Counted from the first letter of the stretch, positions 8,593 to 17,527 are shown. The stretch is DNA of 64,000 nucleotides from Tunturiibacter empetritectus (GCF_014201375.1 NZ_JACHDZ010000001.1:186001-250000), one strand, 5' to 3'. Translations and numbers: made by a program. The notes: a model not told the origin generated them from the letters alone.

Positions 8593-9339
8593 CTACTGGC
8601 CGATGGGCTCGTAGCCGGAGTTGGTGGTGGTGACCTGGAGTTTTTTTGCGGTGGCGTCGAGGACCGACCGCTGGACGTAGTTGGTGGAGTCGGGCAGGCT
8701 GGCAAAGCGTACGGCGAGAGTCACGACGTCCTTCGGTTCGTCCATGTAGGTGTTGACGTTCAAGGCGCTGATCTTCTTGTCCGCAGTATCGAAGGAGATG
8801 GTCATCTGGTCGCCGGGTTGAGCGTAGTCCTTGAAGACGATCTTTGCGATGCCTGAGTCCGGGGAAGGGTTGATGGAGACTTTTCCTTCCTGAAATGCCT
8901 GCTGCATGCGCTGCGGGTCGGGCGGCACGTACATGGCGAGCAGGATCTTGACCTGCCCCATGTAGTCCTTCATCTCTTCCTTCTTCTTTGCGATGATTCG
9001 TTGTTTGAAGCGTCCGCCGCTGGGAGCCTGCTGCTGCTGCGGGCCCATGGGAGCCTTCTCTACCTTGCCGTCGGGACCGTACTGACACATGGACTGGGTG
9101 GCGGGCTTGGCTTCGCCTTTGAGCGTGAGTTGGGTTGTCTCGAGCCACCGGTAGCGATGCAGCCTCTGCTGGTTTTCGGCGGTGGACTGCTTGAGAGCTG
9201 CTATCTTCGTCTGCAGATCGCCGAGTGCCTGGCTGTTTGCGCGGGTGGCGGGGAAGAGAAGAGAGGCAGATAGAGTTGCTGCGAGGAGTGCGCTCTGGAC
9301 GTAGCGATGCGATGGAGTGTCTGTGCTGGGTCGGTTCAT
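8593..9339 (-). CDS. Exported hypothetical protein
   Basis: A 248-residue protein starting at the ATG ending at 9339. An N-terminal hydrophobic stretch (about residues 14-34, ending near ATRANSQA) looks like a signal peptide, so the mature protein should be periplasmic. It then has a Gln-rich segment, a Lys-rich helix (KKKEEMKD) and a beta-rich C-terminal half. I recognise no enzymatic motif. A longer frame upstream overlaps the next gene and adds low-complexity residues, so I rejected it. The gene follows 9356-10156 by 16 bp on the same strand and is probably co-transcribed. Confidence 0.6.
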   Translation of the reverse strand: MNRPSTDTPSHRYVQSALLAATLSASLLFPATRANSQALGDLQTKIAALKQSTAENQQRLHRYRWLETTQLTLKGEAKPATQSMCQYGPDGKVEKAPMGPQQQQAPSGGRFKQRIIAKKKEEMKDYMGQVKILLAMYVPPDPQRMQQAFQEGKVSINPSPDSGIAKIVFKDYAQPGDQMTISFDTADKKISALNVNTYMDEPKDVVTLAVRFASLPDSTNYVQRSVLDATAKKLQVTTTNSGYEPIGQ

Positions 9340-9355
9340 CGATCCCCTGACTGTT

Positions 9356-10156
9356 TTACTTGGTGGCGGTCTTCTTGACGTGGGGGATGCGGGTGACTGA
9401 GCCGTCGGGCATGACGATGTACTTGTCTCCGGTGGCGTCCTCGATGTAGGCGTTCTTGCTTCCGGGAACGACGGTGACCTCGCGGGCGTCGGTCTGGCCG
9501 GGTGCGGTGAGGACGAAGTGTTTGCCGTCGCCTTCATCGACTACGGGCGACTTGGTGGGGAGCGGAGCGGGGGCGACCATGGCCGTGGGTGCGGGGCCGG
9601 GTGTGGGCGCTGGCGCGGCGGAGCTGGTGGGGGGTGCGCCGGTATAGGCGGTCATCTGGCCGGTCTGGCGGAAGTGGACGTACTCTGGCCCCTTGATGCC
9701 GTTGACGCACTGCTGGTAGGCGTCGACGCCGACGGTCTGGCTGGTGGCGGTGGTGCTGGCGACGGCCTGGCTGTTGCGGTCGGTGCGCTGGGTGGCTCCG
9801 GTGGCGGCGGCGGTCTGGGCGCCGTTATTGTTGCCGCCCCACCAACCGTAGTTGTTCTTGCGGGAGATGGCGCTGGTGGCGGCGCCGGTGATTCCGGTGA
9901 TGCCGCCCTGGGCCATCTTGTCCTTGTCCTGACCGTGCTCGCGGTCGTGGAGGGTTTTTTGCTCGTCGGTGAGCTGGCTGGAGGCCTGCTGGCGGCACTG
10001 GGTGAGTTGCTCCTGGGTGATGGGCATCATGTCCATGGTGATGCCGTCGGCGGGGCCGGCTGCGGGTGGTGCGGGAGCGGGTGCTGTCTGGGCGAAGGCG
10101 TAGCCCAGGGAGAGGGTGGCGATGCAGGTGGTTTTGAGAAGGAATTTGATTGGCAC
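9356..10156 (-). CDS. Exported Ala/Pro-rich hypothetical protein
   Basis: A 266-residue protein with a clear signal peptide (positive start, hydrophobic core, cleavage after AYAFAQ near residue 23). It continues with a Pro/Ala-rich region, two isolated Cys residues (TQCRQQ and YQQCVNG) that could form a disulphide, a Gly/Asn-rich patch, and a second Pro/Ala linker. A C-terminal beta-rich stretch (GDKYIVMPDGSVTRIP) looks like a short repeat-type fold. Function unknown. It lies directly upstream of the 8593 gene in the same orientation. Confidence 0.6.
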   Translation of the reverse strand: MPIKFLLKTTCIATLSLGYAFAQTAPAPAPPAAGPADGITMDMMPITQEQLTQCRQQASSQLTDEQKTLHDREHGQDKDKMAQGGITGITGAATSAISRKNNYGWWGGNNNGAQTAAATGATQRTDRNSQAVASTTATSQTVGVDAYQQCVNGIKGPEYVHFRQTGQMTAYTGAPPTSSAAPAPTPGPAPTAMVAPAPLPTKSPVVDEGDGKHFVLTAPGQTDAREVTVVPGSKNAYIEDATGDKYIVMPDGSVTRIPHVKKTATK

Positions 10157-10299
10157 GGTGACCTCCCGGTGTGCGATCGTTCCCGACGATCAGACGCTGC
10201 AGGGGCCCGTGAATCCTAGAGTAACGGGAACACCGTGATAGTAAACTCGGCGCGGTTGGGGGGCAAGCGAATCTTCGGTAACTTTGATGAATTCTTGTT

Positions 10300-10491
10300 G
10301 TCCTGCCGGACGGGCGCCCTGCGCGGGCGGCGGTCACGTCGTGACTTGTATACCCCTTCGGTTGGTGCTCCCGTTGGTCGCAAGCTAAAGTTTGCACCGA
10401 CCAACGGGAGGACCTAAGGTGTTCATCCAGCCAAGACCGGTATACGCGTCACGACGTGACCGCGCTCCGCGCAGGGCGCTCGTCCGGCAGA
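10300..10491. repeat. E element copy 2
   Basis: About 192 bp with the same plan as copy 1. Compared with copy 1, the stretch CACTTCGTG reads CACGTCGTG here, and the opposite arm carries the matching change, so pairing is kept. The right end is shortened by two bases and runs straight into the stop codon of the gene at 10492. Confidence 0.88.
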
Positions 10492-11442
10492 CTATGGTTT
10501 GGGATTGGCGGGTGGATTGGCCGGGGGCTGCTGGGTGGTGTCCTTCTTGTCGGTGATGTCCTCGCCGTTGTAGATGATGCGCGCGGTGGCGTGGTACTGC
10601 TTGTAATCGGTGTATTTGACGATGTTGCGCATGTGGACGTCTTGCGAGAGGGCGCCCTCCTGGGCGACGAAGTGGAGGTTGCCTTCGGCCTTGGTGTAGG
10701 TGGGGAACCAGTATTTACCGTCGATCTGCTCGTAGTAGGTGGTGAAGGGTGGGGAGAGATCTTCGTGGCCCTTGCGCTTGTCCTGGGGGACGGTGATGCC
10801 GTTGACGAGGACGATCTGGAAGTCCTGCTGATCGACCCAGACCTTGCCCTGGAAGTAGCGCTTGCCTTTTTCGAAGGTCTTGGGGGCGGCGGAGAAGACG
10901 TAGGTGTCGAGCTCGTCGATGTGCTGGCGGCCGAGGTAGGTGATGTCGTACTTGGGCAGGTCTTCGGTGGTGAGGATGAAGGGGAGACGGTGCTCGATCT
11001 CGTCGAAGTCGGCGGGGGTCATCTGGACGCGGTCGAGGGTGTTCTGGGGGGCGAAGACGACGTGCTCGGCGCGCTTGCCGTCCTTGTCGAAGGTGATGTC
11101 GGTGACCTGCTGGTACTCGCCGTCGATGCGGTTGGTGTCTTCGGCGAGGGTGTCGACTTTGACGGTCTGGCGGAAGGTGTAATTCTGGCGGGCGAGCTTG
11201 AAGAGGGTCTCGCGGGCGGCGAACTTATCGATGATCTGCTGGGGGGTCGTGCCGGCGGGGGGCGCGGGGTCAAGCTGGCCAAAGCCGGAGGGTTCCTGGG
11301 AGGCGGTGGAGGCGGGGGCGGCTCCGTCTGGATTTGCGACAGCGGCGATGGCTGCGGTGGACGGGGCCGATAGCAAGAGGGATAAGACGCTTGCAGCAAA
11401 AAAGTAATGGGTCGCGGAGGCAGAGGCGCGGCTGGGCTTCAT
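10492..11442 (-). CDS. Exported LolA-like outer-membrane lipoprotein-sorting superfamily protein
   Basis: A 316-residue protein with a signal peptide (hydrophobic core about residues 12-35). The body is beta-rich, with the motif YFQGKVWVDQQDFQIVLVNG near residues 212-231. That is typical of the LolA/LolB-like or DUF4292-type fold, where an incomplete barrel binds acyl chains. The C-terminus is Pro-rich. Whether it carries lipoproteins or acts otherwise in the envelope cannot be decided. The stop codon is immediately adjacent to E element copy 2. It is divergent from the histidine kinase gene, with an 83-bp shared upstream region. Confidence 0.6.
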   Translation of the reverse strand: MKPSRASASATHYFFAASVLSLLLSAPSTAAIAAVANPDGAAPASTASQEPSGFGQLDPAPPAGTTPQQIIDKFAARETLFKLARQNYTFRQTVKVDTLAEDTNRIDGEYQQVTDITFDKDGKRAEHVVFAPQNTLDRVQMTPADFDEIEHRLPFILTTEDLPKYDITYLGRQHIDELDTYVFSAAPKTFEKGKRYFQGKVWVDQQDFQIVLVNGITVPQDKRKGHEDLSPPFTTYYEQIDGKYWFPTYTKAEGNLHFVAQEGALSQDVHMRNIVKYTDYKQYHATARIIYNGEDITDKKDTTQQPPANPPANPKP

Positions 11443-11525
11443 GTGGAGAACTCCATGGGCGGGGCTGTCTCTGTGCGTTGCCCCGCACGCTACTAAGAAT
11501 AGACGCGATTTGGGGAGGTTTGGTG

Positions 11526-13040
11526 ATGTGGCCTGGAGCGAGGGAGATGGGCGGTTTGATTGTGCTGCGCTGGCTGGAGCTTTCGCTGGCGGGCGGGGGC
11601 TTGTGGGCGCTGTGGAGCCGGATGCAGGTTGGGGTGGCGGAGGGCAGGCGGGAGCGGCGGGAGCAGGAGGAGTTGCGCGCCTATGCGGGGCTGGATGTTC
11701 GGCTGGGTGCGGATGTGGAGATGCCTGAGCTGGCGACGCGGGTGAGCCGGCTGATGGCGGAGAAGAGCGTCTTTCGCAGGACGGCGGTGATGGTGCGGGA
11801 TGCAGGGGGAGCGCTTTCGGTGGCGGCCAATGCGGGAATGGAGGAGACGACCGTGGAGTCGCTGAATGCCTGGGCGGAGGGTGTGGTGGAGGCGGAGCGC
11901 CGGGGTGGGATTGGCACGCGGCGGGGGGAGGGCGGCCTGGGCAGGCGGGTGAAGAATAATGCGTTTGCGGTGGTGTTTGGGGTGGGGTTGGGAATGGGAA
12001 GTGGGACGGGTAGGGGACAAAGTGGGCGATTTGGGGAGGAGGCGCGTGGGGCGATCGTGATTCCGCTGTGGACTACCAGCGGGAGAATGATGGGGGCGCT
12101 GGCGGTGGGAGCGGACGGGTTGCTGAGCGTGCGGCAGAGGGAGCTGAAAGAGGCGCTGTGGCCGCTCGAGGCGCTCGGGGTGAAGGTGGCGCGGGCGATG
12201 GAGAACGCTGCGCTGGCCGAGAAGCTGATGCGCGCGGAGAGGCTTGCGGGCTTGGGAATGCTGGCTGGGGGGATGGCGCATGCGCTGAGTAATCCGCTGA
12301 CGGCGGTGCTGGGGTTTGCGGAGCTGATTGCGGGGTCGACGGGCGAGGCGCGGGTGAAGACGGATGCGGAGATCATCGTGCGGGAGGCGCTGCGGATGCG
12401 GCAGACGGTGGAGACGCTGCTGGAGTTCTGGAAGCCGGTGGGGCAGGGCGATGAGCTGGTCGATCTGACGGAGCTGGTGCGGGAGTTGGCGGCGGCGTGT
12501 GGAGAGAAGCTTGAGGGCAGGGGGATTCGGCTGGTGGTGCAGGCCGATGGCGAGATGCCCGAGGTGCGGGGGAACCGGCACAGGCTGCGGCAGTTGCTGG
12601 AGCACCTGCTGAATAATGCGGCGCAGGCGCTGGTTGGGGTGCGGGGGGTGAAGACTAACGATGAGATGGTGATCCGGATGTCTTTGAGTTGTTCGGGGAG
12701 TTGTTCGGGGAACACTGCGGGAGATGGTTCGGGCGAGGCGTCAGAGGATCTGGATGGGTGGCGGAGGGTTCATTTGATTGTGAGCGATACGGGGCCGGGT
12801 TTTCGTGAGCCGGGTAGGATCTTCGATCCGATTTATACGATGCAGGAGGCGGGCGATGGTGCGGGGATGGGGTTGAGTCTCTGTTACTCGATTGTGCAGG
12901 AGCATGGAGGGGAGATCAGCGCGTTCAACATGCATCCGCATGGGGCGGCGGTGGCGGTGGAGCTGCCGGTGAGGATGGCGGCGGGAAAAAAATCTGCGGT
13001 GGCGGAGGAGAAGATTCGCCGCGCTGCTGTTGGGGGATAG
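11526..13040 (+). CDS. Sensor histidine kinase, orphan
   Basis: A 504-residue sensor kinase. One N-terminal membrane segment (LRWLELSLAGGGLWALW) is followed by a GAF-like sensory region (about 60-220) and a HisKA dimerisation helix with the phospho-acceptor at His252 (GGMAHALSNPLTA). The HATPase domain shows the N box (LLEHLLNNAAQAL), G1 (VSDTGPGF) and G2 (GAGMGLSLCYSIV). The ATG at 11526 has GGGGAGG seven bases upstream, whereas upstream in-frame codons lie in the divergent gene. No response regulator is adjacent, so its partner is elsewhere. The ligand is unknown. Confidence 0.85.
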   Translation: MWPGAREMGGLIVLRWLELSLAGGGLWALWSRMQVGVAEGRRERREQEELRAYAGLDVRLGADVEMPELATRVSRLMAEKSVFRRTAVMVRDAGGALSVAANAGMEETTVESLNAWAEGVVEAERRGGIGTRRGEGGLGRRVKNNAFAVVFGVGLGMGSGTGRGQSGRFGEEARGAIVIPLWTTSGRMMGALAVGADGLLSVRQRELKEALWPLEALGVKVARAMENAALAEKLMRAERLAGLGMLAGGMAHALSNPLTAVLGFAELIAGSTGEARVKTDAEIIVREALRMRQTVETLLEFWKPVGQGDELVDLTELVRELAAACGEKLEGRGIRLVVQADGEMPEVRGNRHRLRQLLEHLLNNAAQALVGVRGVKTNDEMVIRMSLSCSGSCSGNTAGDGSGEASEDLDGWRRVHLIVSDTGPGFREPGRIFDPIYTMQEAGDGAGMGLSLCYSIVQEHGGEISAFNMHPHGAAVAVELPVRMAAGKKSAVAEEKIRRAAVGG

Positions 13041-13052
13041 GCCGTTTTGCTT

Positions 13053-13136
13053 GTGGTTTTTTGTGGTGCAGAACGTGGTGGGATGCGTGGTGGACGTGGT
13101 GGCGATGTGGTGTTTTGCGTGGTGAATTTTGTGGTC
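13053..13136 (+). promoter_or_regulatory. GTGGTG box array upstream of the S9 peptidase
   Basis: GTGGT boxes start at 13053, 13063, 13075, 13087, 13096, 13107, 13119 and 13131. The steps are 10, 12, 12, 9, 11, 12 and 12 nt, close to one DNA turn, in the gap before the peptidase gene. A related array lies upstream of the flavodoxin-like gene. The phasing suggests cooperative protein binding on one face; this is inference. Confidence 0.4.
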
Positions 13137-13255
13137 GAAAAAGGTGCCACGTCTTCTGGATTTATTTTTGTGCGGAGTGCGAAAACTTTGGTGGGGATTT
13201 CTTCCGTGGTTCCCCTTTTGGTTCGATCTTTGAGTTGCGGGGTTAAACTGGCGCG

Positions 13256-16198
13256 ATGAAGAGGCGCGCGATTCGGGCGGGTGTTCTGGCATTGTCGGTG
13301 GTTGGGATTTGGGCCTGGGCCGGTGGCAGGATGTTGGCGCAGGGGTTTGGTCCTGACTCCGACTCTCTGTTGGGTGGTGCGGTGGGAAGACGGCCGATGA
13401 CGTTTGCGGATCTGCAACGGATGAAGCGGGTGAGCGATCCGCAGGTTTCGCCGTCGGGCAGGTGGGTGATGTTTTCGGCGACCGATGTTGATCTGGAGAA
13501 GAATACGAAGGTGAATCATCTCTGGGTGGTACCGATGGCGGCTGCGCCTGCGGATGGTGCAGGAAAAGCAGATTCCTCCGCTGCGCTACGGAATGACAAA
13601 CAAAAAAGCGGGGCTGATGGGCAGCCAAAAAGCGGGGCCGATGGGCCGGTAAAAGGCAGGACTGAGCGGCAGGTGACTTTCTGGAAGGACGGCGAATCGG
13701 GGGGACGATTTTCGCCGGATGGGAGGCAGGTTGCGTTTGTGGCGACCGATAGCGCGACGGGGTTGTCGCAGATCTTTCTGGCGACGTGGGATGATGCCGC
13801 GGGGACGCTGGGGACGCCGAAGCGGCTGACGAATGTGAGCACGGAGGCGGATGGGGCGGTGTGGTCGCCGGATTCGAAGAGGATCTTGTTTGCGTCGCGG
13901 GTGTATCCGGAGTGCAGTGACGAGGCGGCGTGGCTGAATGAGGATCTGTGCAACAAAAAGAAGGATGATGCCGCTGCGGCGAACCCGGTGAAGGCGCAGG
14001 TGTTTGAACATCTGCTGTATCGGCACTGGAATAGTTATGTGGGGCCGAAGCGGAGCCATGTGCTGGTGGTGTCGGCGACGGATGGAAACGCTGTGCGTGA
14101 CCTGACTCCGCGGCGGGATATTGGAGATGCGGAGTCGCCGACGTTTACGCTGGGCGGCCCGGTGGGGTATGCGTGGGCGCCTGGCTCGGAGGAGATTGCA
14201 TATGTAACCAATGTTGATCTTGTTCCGGCGGCGAGCACGAATAACGACGTGTTTACGCTGCTGCTGGATGATGCGGGTGCGCGGCCGCGCAAGGTTTCGA
14301 CGTCGATGGGGAGCGATGATGCGCCGGCTTACTCGCCTGATGGGAAGTACCTTGCGTTTCGTTCGCAGGCGCGGGCGACGTATGAGAGCGACCGATTTCG
14401 GCTGATGCTGTTTGATCGGCTTGCCGGAACGACGAAGGAGCTGCTGCCGAAGATGGATCGGTGGGTGGATGAGTTTGTGTGGAACCCGGTGAATCCGGAG
14501 ATCTGTTTTACGACGGCGGATCATGGGGGAGAGCGCATCTTCTGCACTTATCCGAATGTGGGTGATTCCCTTTTTGCGCTTCAGGGGAGTGGCGAGTATG
14601 GGGAGCTGCAGTTTGCGGCGTTGAAGGACGTTGGTTATGAACTGGTGGCGACGAAGATGACGGTGGAGTCGCCGTCTGTGGTGGTGGCGTTGTTTCGTGG
14701 GGATGTGAAGGAGTTTGCGGACAGGGAGATTGCAAGTGTCTCAAGCCAGATTGTAACTACGGAGGTTCGGCTGACGCATTTGAACGATGACCTGGAGCAG
14801 CATCTTGATCTGCCGAAGATGACGAGCTTTACGTTCAGCGGTGCGGAGGGTGCGCCGGTGCAGGGTTTTATGATTCCGCCGCCGAAGTTCGATGCTGCGA
14901 GAAAGTATCCGGTGAAGTTTTTGATTCATGGGGGGCCGCAGGGGGCGTGGGGAGATGCGTGGAGTTATCGGTGGAATGCGGAGCTGATGGCGGCCAGCGG
15001 ATACGTGGTGGTGATGGTGAATCCGCGCGGGTCGACGGGGTATGGGCAGGCGTTTATCGATGGCGTGAACGGCGACTGGGGCGGGAAGGCTTACGTCGAT
15101 CTGATGAAGGGGCTGGATTTTGCGGAGTCGAAGTTTGCGTTCATCGATAAGACGCGGGAGTGTGCTCTGGGTGCGAGCTACGGCGGATTTATGGCGAATT
15201 GGATTCTGACGCATACGGATCGTTTTGCGTGCATTGTGACCCATGATGGGATGTTCAATCCGGCGAGCGCGTATGGGACGACTGAGGAGATTTGGTTTAA
15301 CGAGTGGGAGTTTCGGCGAACGGGCGAGGTGGCTCCTGGGCAGCCGTGGAGGTATGCGGCAGGGCCGATTGCGAGTGATCCTTTCAGGAAGTGGTCGCCG
15401 ATGCTTTCGATTGAGAACGCGAAGACGCCTACGCTGGTGGTTCATTCGCAGAGGGACTATCGGCTGGATGTGTCGGAGGGGTTTCAACTCTTTACGGCGT
15501 TGCAGCGACAGAATGTGCCGAGCAAGATGCTTTATTTTCCGGATGAAGGGCACTGGGTGTTGAAGCCGCAGAACTCGAAGCTTTGGTATGAGACGGTGGG
15601 GGATTGGTGCGACAAGTGGACCAAGACGAATCTGTATGCGCCTGTTGCTGCTCCTGCTAAGGGAGGGGCGAAGGGGAAGGGGGTAGTTCGTGTGGCTGTT
15701 CCGGTGGTCTCTGCTGCTCCTCTAGTGGCTGCTGCGCCTGTCGATGCGGATGCTGCGTCTGAGGCGGATCTACCGCAGCGAGCTGTGATTGTAGAGGATT
15801 TTACGGTTGCGATCGGTGCTCCGCAGGATGAGGTGAAGTTGGGGTCGGATGCGAAGGTGACGATTGCGCTGAGGAATGTTTCAGACCACCAGGTTGCGTT
15901 TGCGCATCGGCCGGGGGCGAATAATCCGGAGTTTTCATACAGGATCGAGGTGAAGGATGCGAAGGGGCATGCGGTGGCGTTGACTGCGTATGGGCGGGAG
16001 GCGTTGCTGCATCAGCAGGAAGAGACGCGCATGGTGGAGTATGTGCAGCCGGGGAAGGCGGCGGTGCAGACGGCGCATCTGGAGAAGCTGGTGAATATGA
16101 ATCGGCCGGGGCGGTATACGGTGGTGGTGTTTCGCAAGGATGCGAAGAGTGGGGCGGTGGTGCGGTCGAATGAGCTGACGATGAACGTGGTTCCCTGA
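13256..16198 (+). CDS. S9 family prolyl oligopeptidase / acylaminoacyl-peptidase
   Basis: A 980-residue secreted peptidase. A signal peptide (about 1-30) precedes a WD40-like beta-propeller (TolB-type repeats such as PSGRWVMFSATDV and SPDGRQVAF). The C-terminal alpha/beta hydrolase has its triad visible: Ser641 in GASYGGF, Asp734 in SQRDYRLD and His766 in DEGHW. The family cleaves short peptides. Two features are odd. Residues about 105-135 are encoded by a dispersed repeat plus a tandem duplication. The last 150 or so residues form an extra beta-rich domain after an Ala/Pro/Val linker, beyond the usual hydrolase end. The preceding gap holds the GTGGTG array. Confidence 0.88.
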   Translation: MKRRAIRAGVLALSVVGIWAWAGGRMLAQGFGPDSDSLLGGAVGRRPMTFADLQRMKRVSDPQVSPSGRWVMFSATDVDLEKNTKVNHLWVVPMAAAPADGAGKADSSAALRNDKQKSGADGQPKSGADGPVKGRTERQVTFWKDGESGGRFSPDGRQVAFVATDSATGLSQIFLATWDDAAGTLGTPKRLTNVSTEADGAVWSPDSKRILFASRVYPECSDEAAWLNEDLCNKKKDDAAAANPVKAQVFEHLLYRHWNSYVGPKRSHVLVVSATDGNAVRDLTPRRDIGDAESPTFTLGGPVGYAWAPGSEEIAYVTNVDLVPAASTNNDVFTLLLDDAGARPRKVSTSMGSDDAPAYSPDGKYLAFRSQARATYESDRFRLMLFDRLAGTTKELLPKMDRWVDEFVWNPVNPEICFTTADHGGERIFCTYPNVGDSLFALQGSGEYGELQFAALKDVGYELVATKMTVESPSVVVALFRGDVKEFADREIASVSSQIVTTEVRLTHLNDDLEQHLDLPKMTSFTFSGAEGAPVQGFMIPPPKFDAARKYPVKFLIHGGPQGAWGDAWSYRWNAELMAASGYVVVMVNPRGSTGYGQAFIDGVNGDWGGKAYVDLMKGLDFAESKFAFIDKTRECALGASYGGFMANWILTHTDRFACIVTHDGMFNPASAYGTTEEIWFNEWEFRRTGEVAPGQPWRYAAGPIASDPFRKWSPMLSIENAKTPTLVVHSQRDYRLDVSEGFQLFTALQRQNVPSKMLYFPDEGHWVLKPQNSKLWYETVGDWCDKWTKTNLYAPVAAPAKGGAKGKGVVRVAVPVVSAAPLVAAAPVDADAASEADLPQRAVIVEDFTVAIGAPQDEVKLGSDAKVTIALRNVSDHQVAFAHRPGANNPEFSYRIEVKDAKGHAVALTAYGREALLHQQEETRMVEYVQPGKAAVQTAHLEKLVNMNRPGRYTVVVFRKDAKSGAVVRSNELTMNVVP
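13569..13658 (+). repeat. Dispersed repeat plus 24-bp tandem duplication inside a coding frame
   Basis: Bases 13571-13600 match the repeat also seen at 27514-27545. The next 50 or so bases are two imperfect 24-bp copies (AAAAAGCGGGGC-type units), encoding KSGADGQP and KSGADGP. All of it stays in frame in the S9 peptidase, between the first propeller blade and the RQVTFW strand. Confidence 0.7.
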
Positions 16199-16224
16199 AG
16201 GCTGGATTGTGAACTGCAACAACT

Positions 16225-16319
16225 GTCCTGCCGGACGGGCCTCCTGCGCGGAGCGCGGTCACTTCGTGACTTGTGTACCGGTCCTGATGGATTAGGTGCA
16301 TGGGGCCTCCCGTTGGTCG
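16225..16319. repeat. E element copy 3, half element in reverse orientation
   Basis: Only one half is present: the GTCCTGCCGGACGGGC end, the TCACTTCGTGA arm, and the inner part through CTCCCGTTGGTCGG. The inner spacer resembles the right-hand half of copies 1 and 7 read backwards, so this is a single arm in inverted orientation. It lies 26 bp after the S9 peptidase stop. Confidence 0.75.
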
Positions 16320-16372
16320 GCGTGGGATCTGGTCTTTAATGATTCGGGTGAGAATGGGTGGGGGGATTCGCG

Positions 16373-16918
16373 ATGGCGTTTGCACGGCCGAAGAAGCGGG
16401 AGCCGGTGGGTGAGGCGGGATTGTTCGAGTATGCGGTGGGGGCGCTGGCGCGACGGATGCGAACGGTGCGGGATCTGCGGCGGTTGATGAAGGCTCGCGC
16501 GGAGGAGGGGGAGGCAGGGGAGCGGGCGATGGATGCGGTGATTGTGCGCCTGAAGGAGCTGAACTATCTGAGCGATACGCGGTTTGCCGAGGACTATACG
16601 CGGGTGCGAAAGGAGAATGAGAAGTTCGGGAAGAGGCGGGTGCAGCAGGATTTGATGATGAAAGGCGTGGAGAAGGAGCTGGTGGCGTCGACGCTAGAGA
16701 CGGCGTATGAGGATGTGGATGAGGTGGGGCTGGCTCGGCAGTATATTGCGCGGAAGCGGATAAAGAAGCCTGGTGGGGAGAACGCTCAGAAGGAGACGGT
16801 TCGGACGATGAATCGGCTGATGCGGGCTGGGTTTTCTTCGAATGCGATCTTTAAGGTGCTGCGGGAGTGGGATCTGCCGGAGGAGGCGCTGGCTGGGGTG
16901 GAGGAGGAGATGGATTAA
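16373..16918 (+). CDS. recX: Regulatory protein RecX
   Basis: A 181-residue RecX-type protein built of three-helix repeats. Typical strings are LARRMRTVRDLRRLMK, LKELNYLSDTRFAEDYTR and KFGKRRVQQDLMMKGV, which mark the family. RecX binds RecA filaments and limits their extension. The ATG at 16373 is preferred because it has a G-rich sequence just upstream and gives a normal length; the frame also opens at 16358. No recA gene is close, unlike in many bacteria where recX follows it. An E element begins 5 bp after the stop. Confidence 0.87.
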   Translation: MAFARPKKREPVGEAGLFEYAVGALARRMRTVRDLRRLMKARAEEGEAGERAMDAVIVRLKELNYLSDTRFAEDYTRVRKENEKFGKRRVQQDLMMKGVEKELVASTLETAYEDVDEVGLARQYIARKRIKKPGGENAQKETVRTMNRLMRAGFSSNAIFKVLREWDLPEEALAGVEEEMD

Positions 16919-16923
16919 GGCTT

Positions 16924-17104
16924 GTCCTGCCGGACGGGCGCCCTGCGCGGGCGGCGGGCGTTTGCACGCGCCCTTTTAAAGCTTCGCGTGGTCCTCCCGT
17001 TGGTCGGAATCAATCTTTCTTCGCGACCAACGGGAGCGCCATGCGAAGCGGTATACACGTCACGAAGTGACCGCGCTCCGCGTAGGAGGCCCGTCCGGCA
17101 GGAC
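16924..17104. repeat. E element copy 4
   Basis: A 181-bp full element between the convergent recX and S4-domain genes, within 6 bp of both stop codons. One half is the type found on the left of copies 1, 2 and 5. The other half replaces the TCACTTCGTGA/GTATACC part with a GGGCG...CGCCC arm plus an A/T-rich spacer. Read in reverse it aligns with copy 5 along its length. Confidence 0.88.
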
Positions 17105-17110
17105 CTATCT

Positions 17111-17494
17111 TTAGTAGTCGCCGCGGAAGCTGTGGATGAGGCGGCGGTCGCGCTTGCTGGGGCGCTTGGAGGGTGCCGCGTAGGCGATGGGGCCGAGGAG
17201 CTTGCGCTCTTCGGCGGCTTTGCGGCGAGCCTCTTTGCTGTCTTCGGTTTCGCGATAGAGAGTTTGAGCTACGGCTGCGGAGCCGCGCTGCTGGCTTAGG
17301 GCCAGGACTTCGACTTCGAACTCGCCAGCTTCGTTTTTTATTCGGAGCATGTCGCCGAGGCGGACCTCGCGGGAGGGCTTGGCGGAGAGGTTGTTTGAGG
17401 TGATGCGGTTCATGTCGCAGGCTTTGGAGGCCTGCTCGCGGGTCTTGAAGAAGCGGGCGGCCCAGAGCCACTTGTCGATGCGGGTGCCGGTCAT
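17111..17494 (-). CDS. hslR: S4-domain RNA-binding protein (Hsp15/HslR-like)
   Basis: A 127-residue protein. The N-terminal S4 domain (about 3-65) starts with RIDKWLWAARFFKTREQA, the classic alpha-L opening of the Hsp15 family, and continues with the beta loop VRLGDMLRIK. The C-terminal tail is basic. Hsp15 binds 50S subunits carrying nascent peptide in Escherichia coli and recycles stalled ribosomes; here the role is inferred from similarity. It is convergent with recX, and E element copy 4 fills the gap. Confidence 0.8.
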   Translation of the reverse strand: MTGTRIDKWLWAARFFKTREQASKACDMNRITSNNLSAKPSREVRLGDMLRIKNEAGEFEVEVLALSQQRGSAAVAQTLYRETEDSKEARRKAAEERKLLGPIAYAAPSKRPSKRDRRLIHSFRGDY

Positions 17495-17527
17495 GGATCT
17501 ATTTTCTTCTACTTCTGCGGAGAGGTG

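Noticed and set aside
10456-11373. Plus-strand frame opposite the LolA-like gene
   Set aside because: Val/Gly/Glu/Asp-rich shadow; the minus frame has a signal peptide and fold motifs.
11493-12605. Long minus-strand frame opposite the histidine kinase
   Set aside because: Arg/Pro/His-rich composition with no domain, as expected for the antisense of a GC-rich coding strand.
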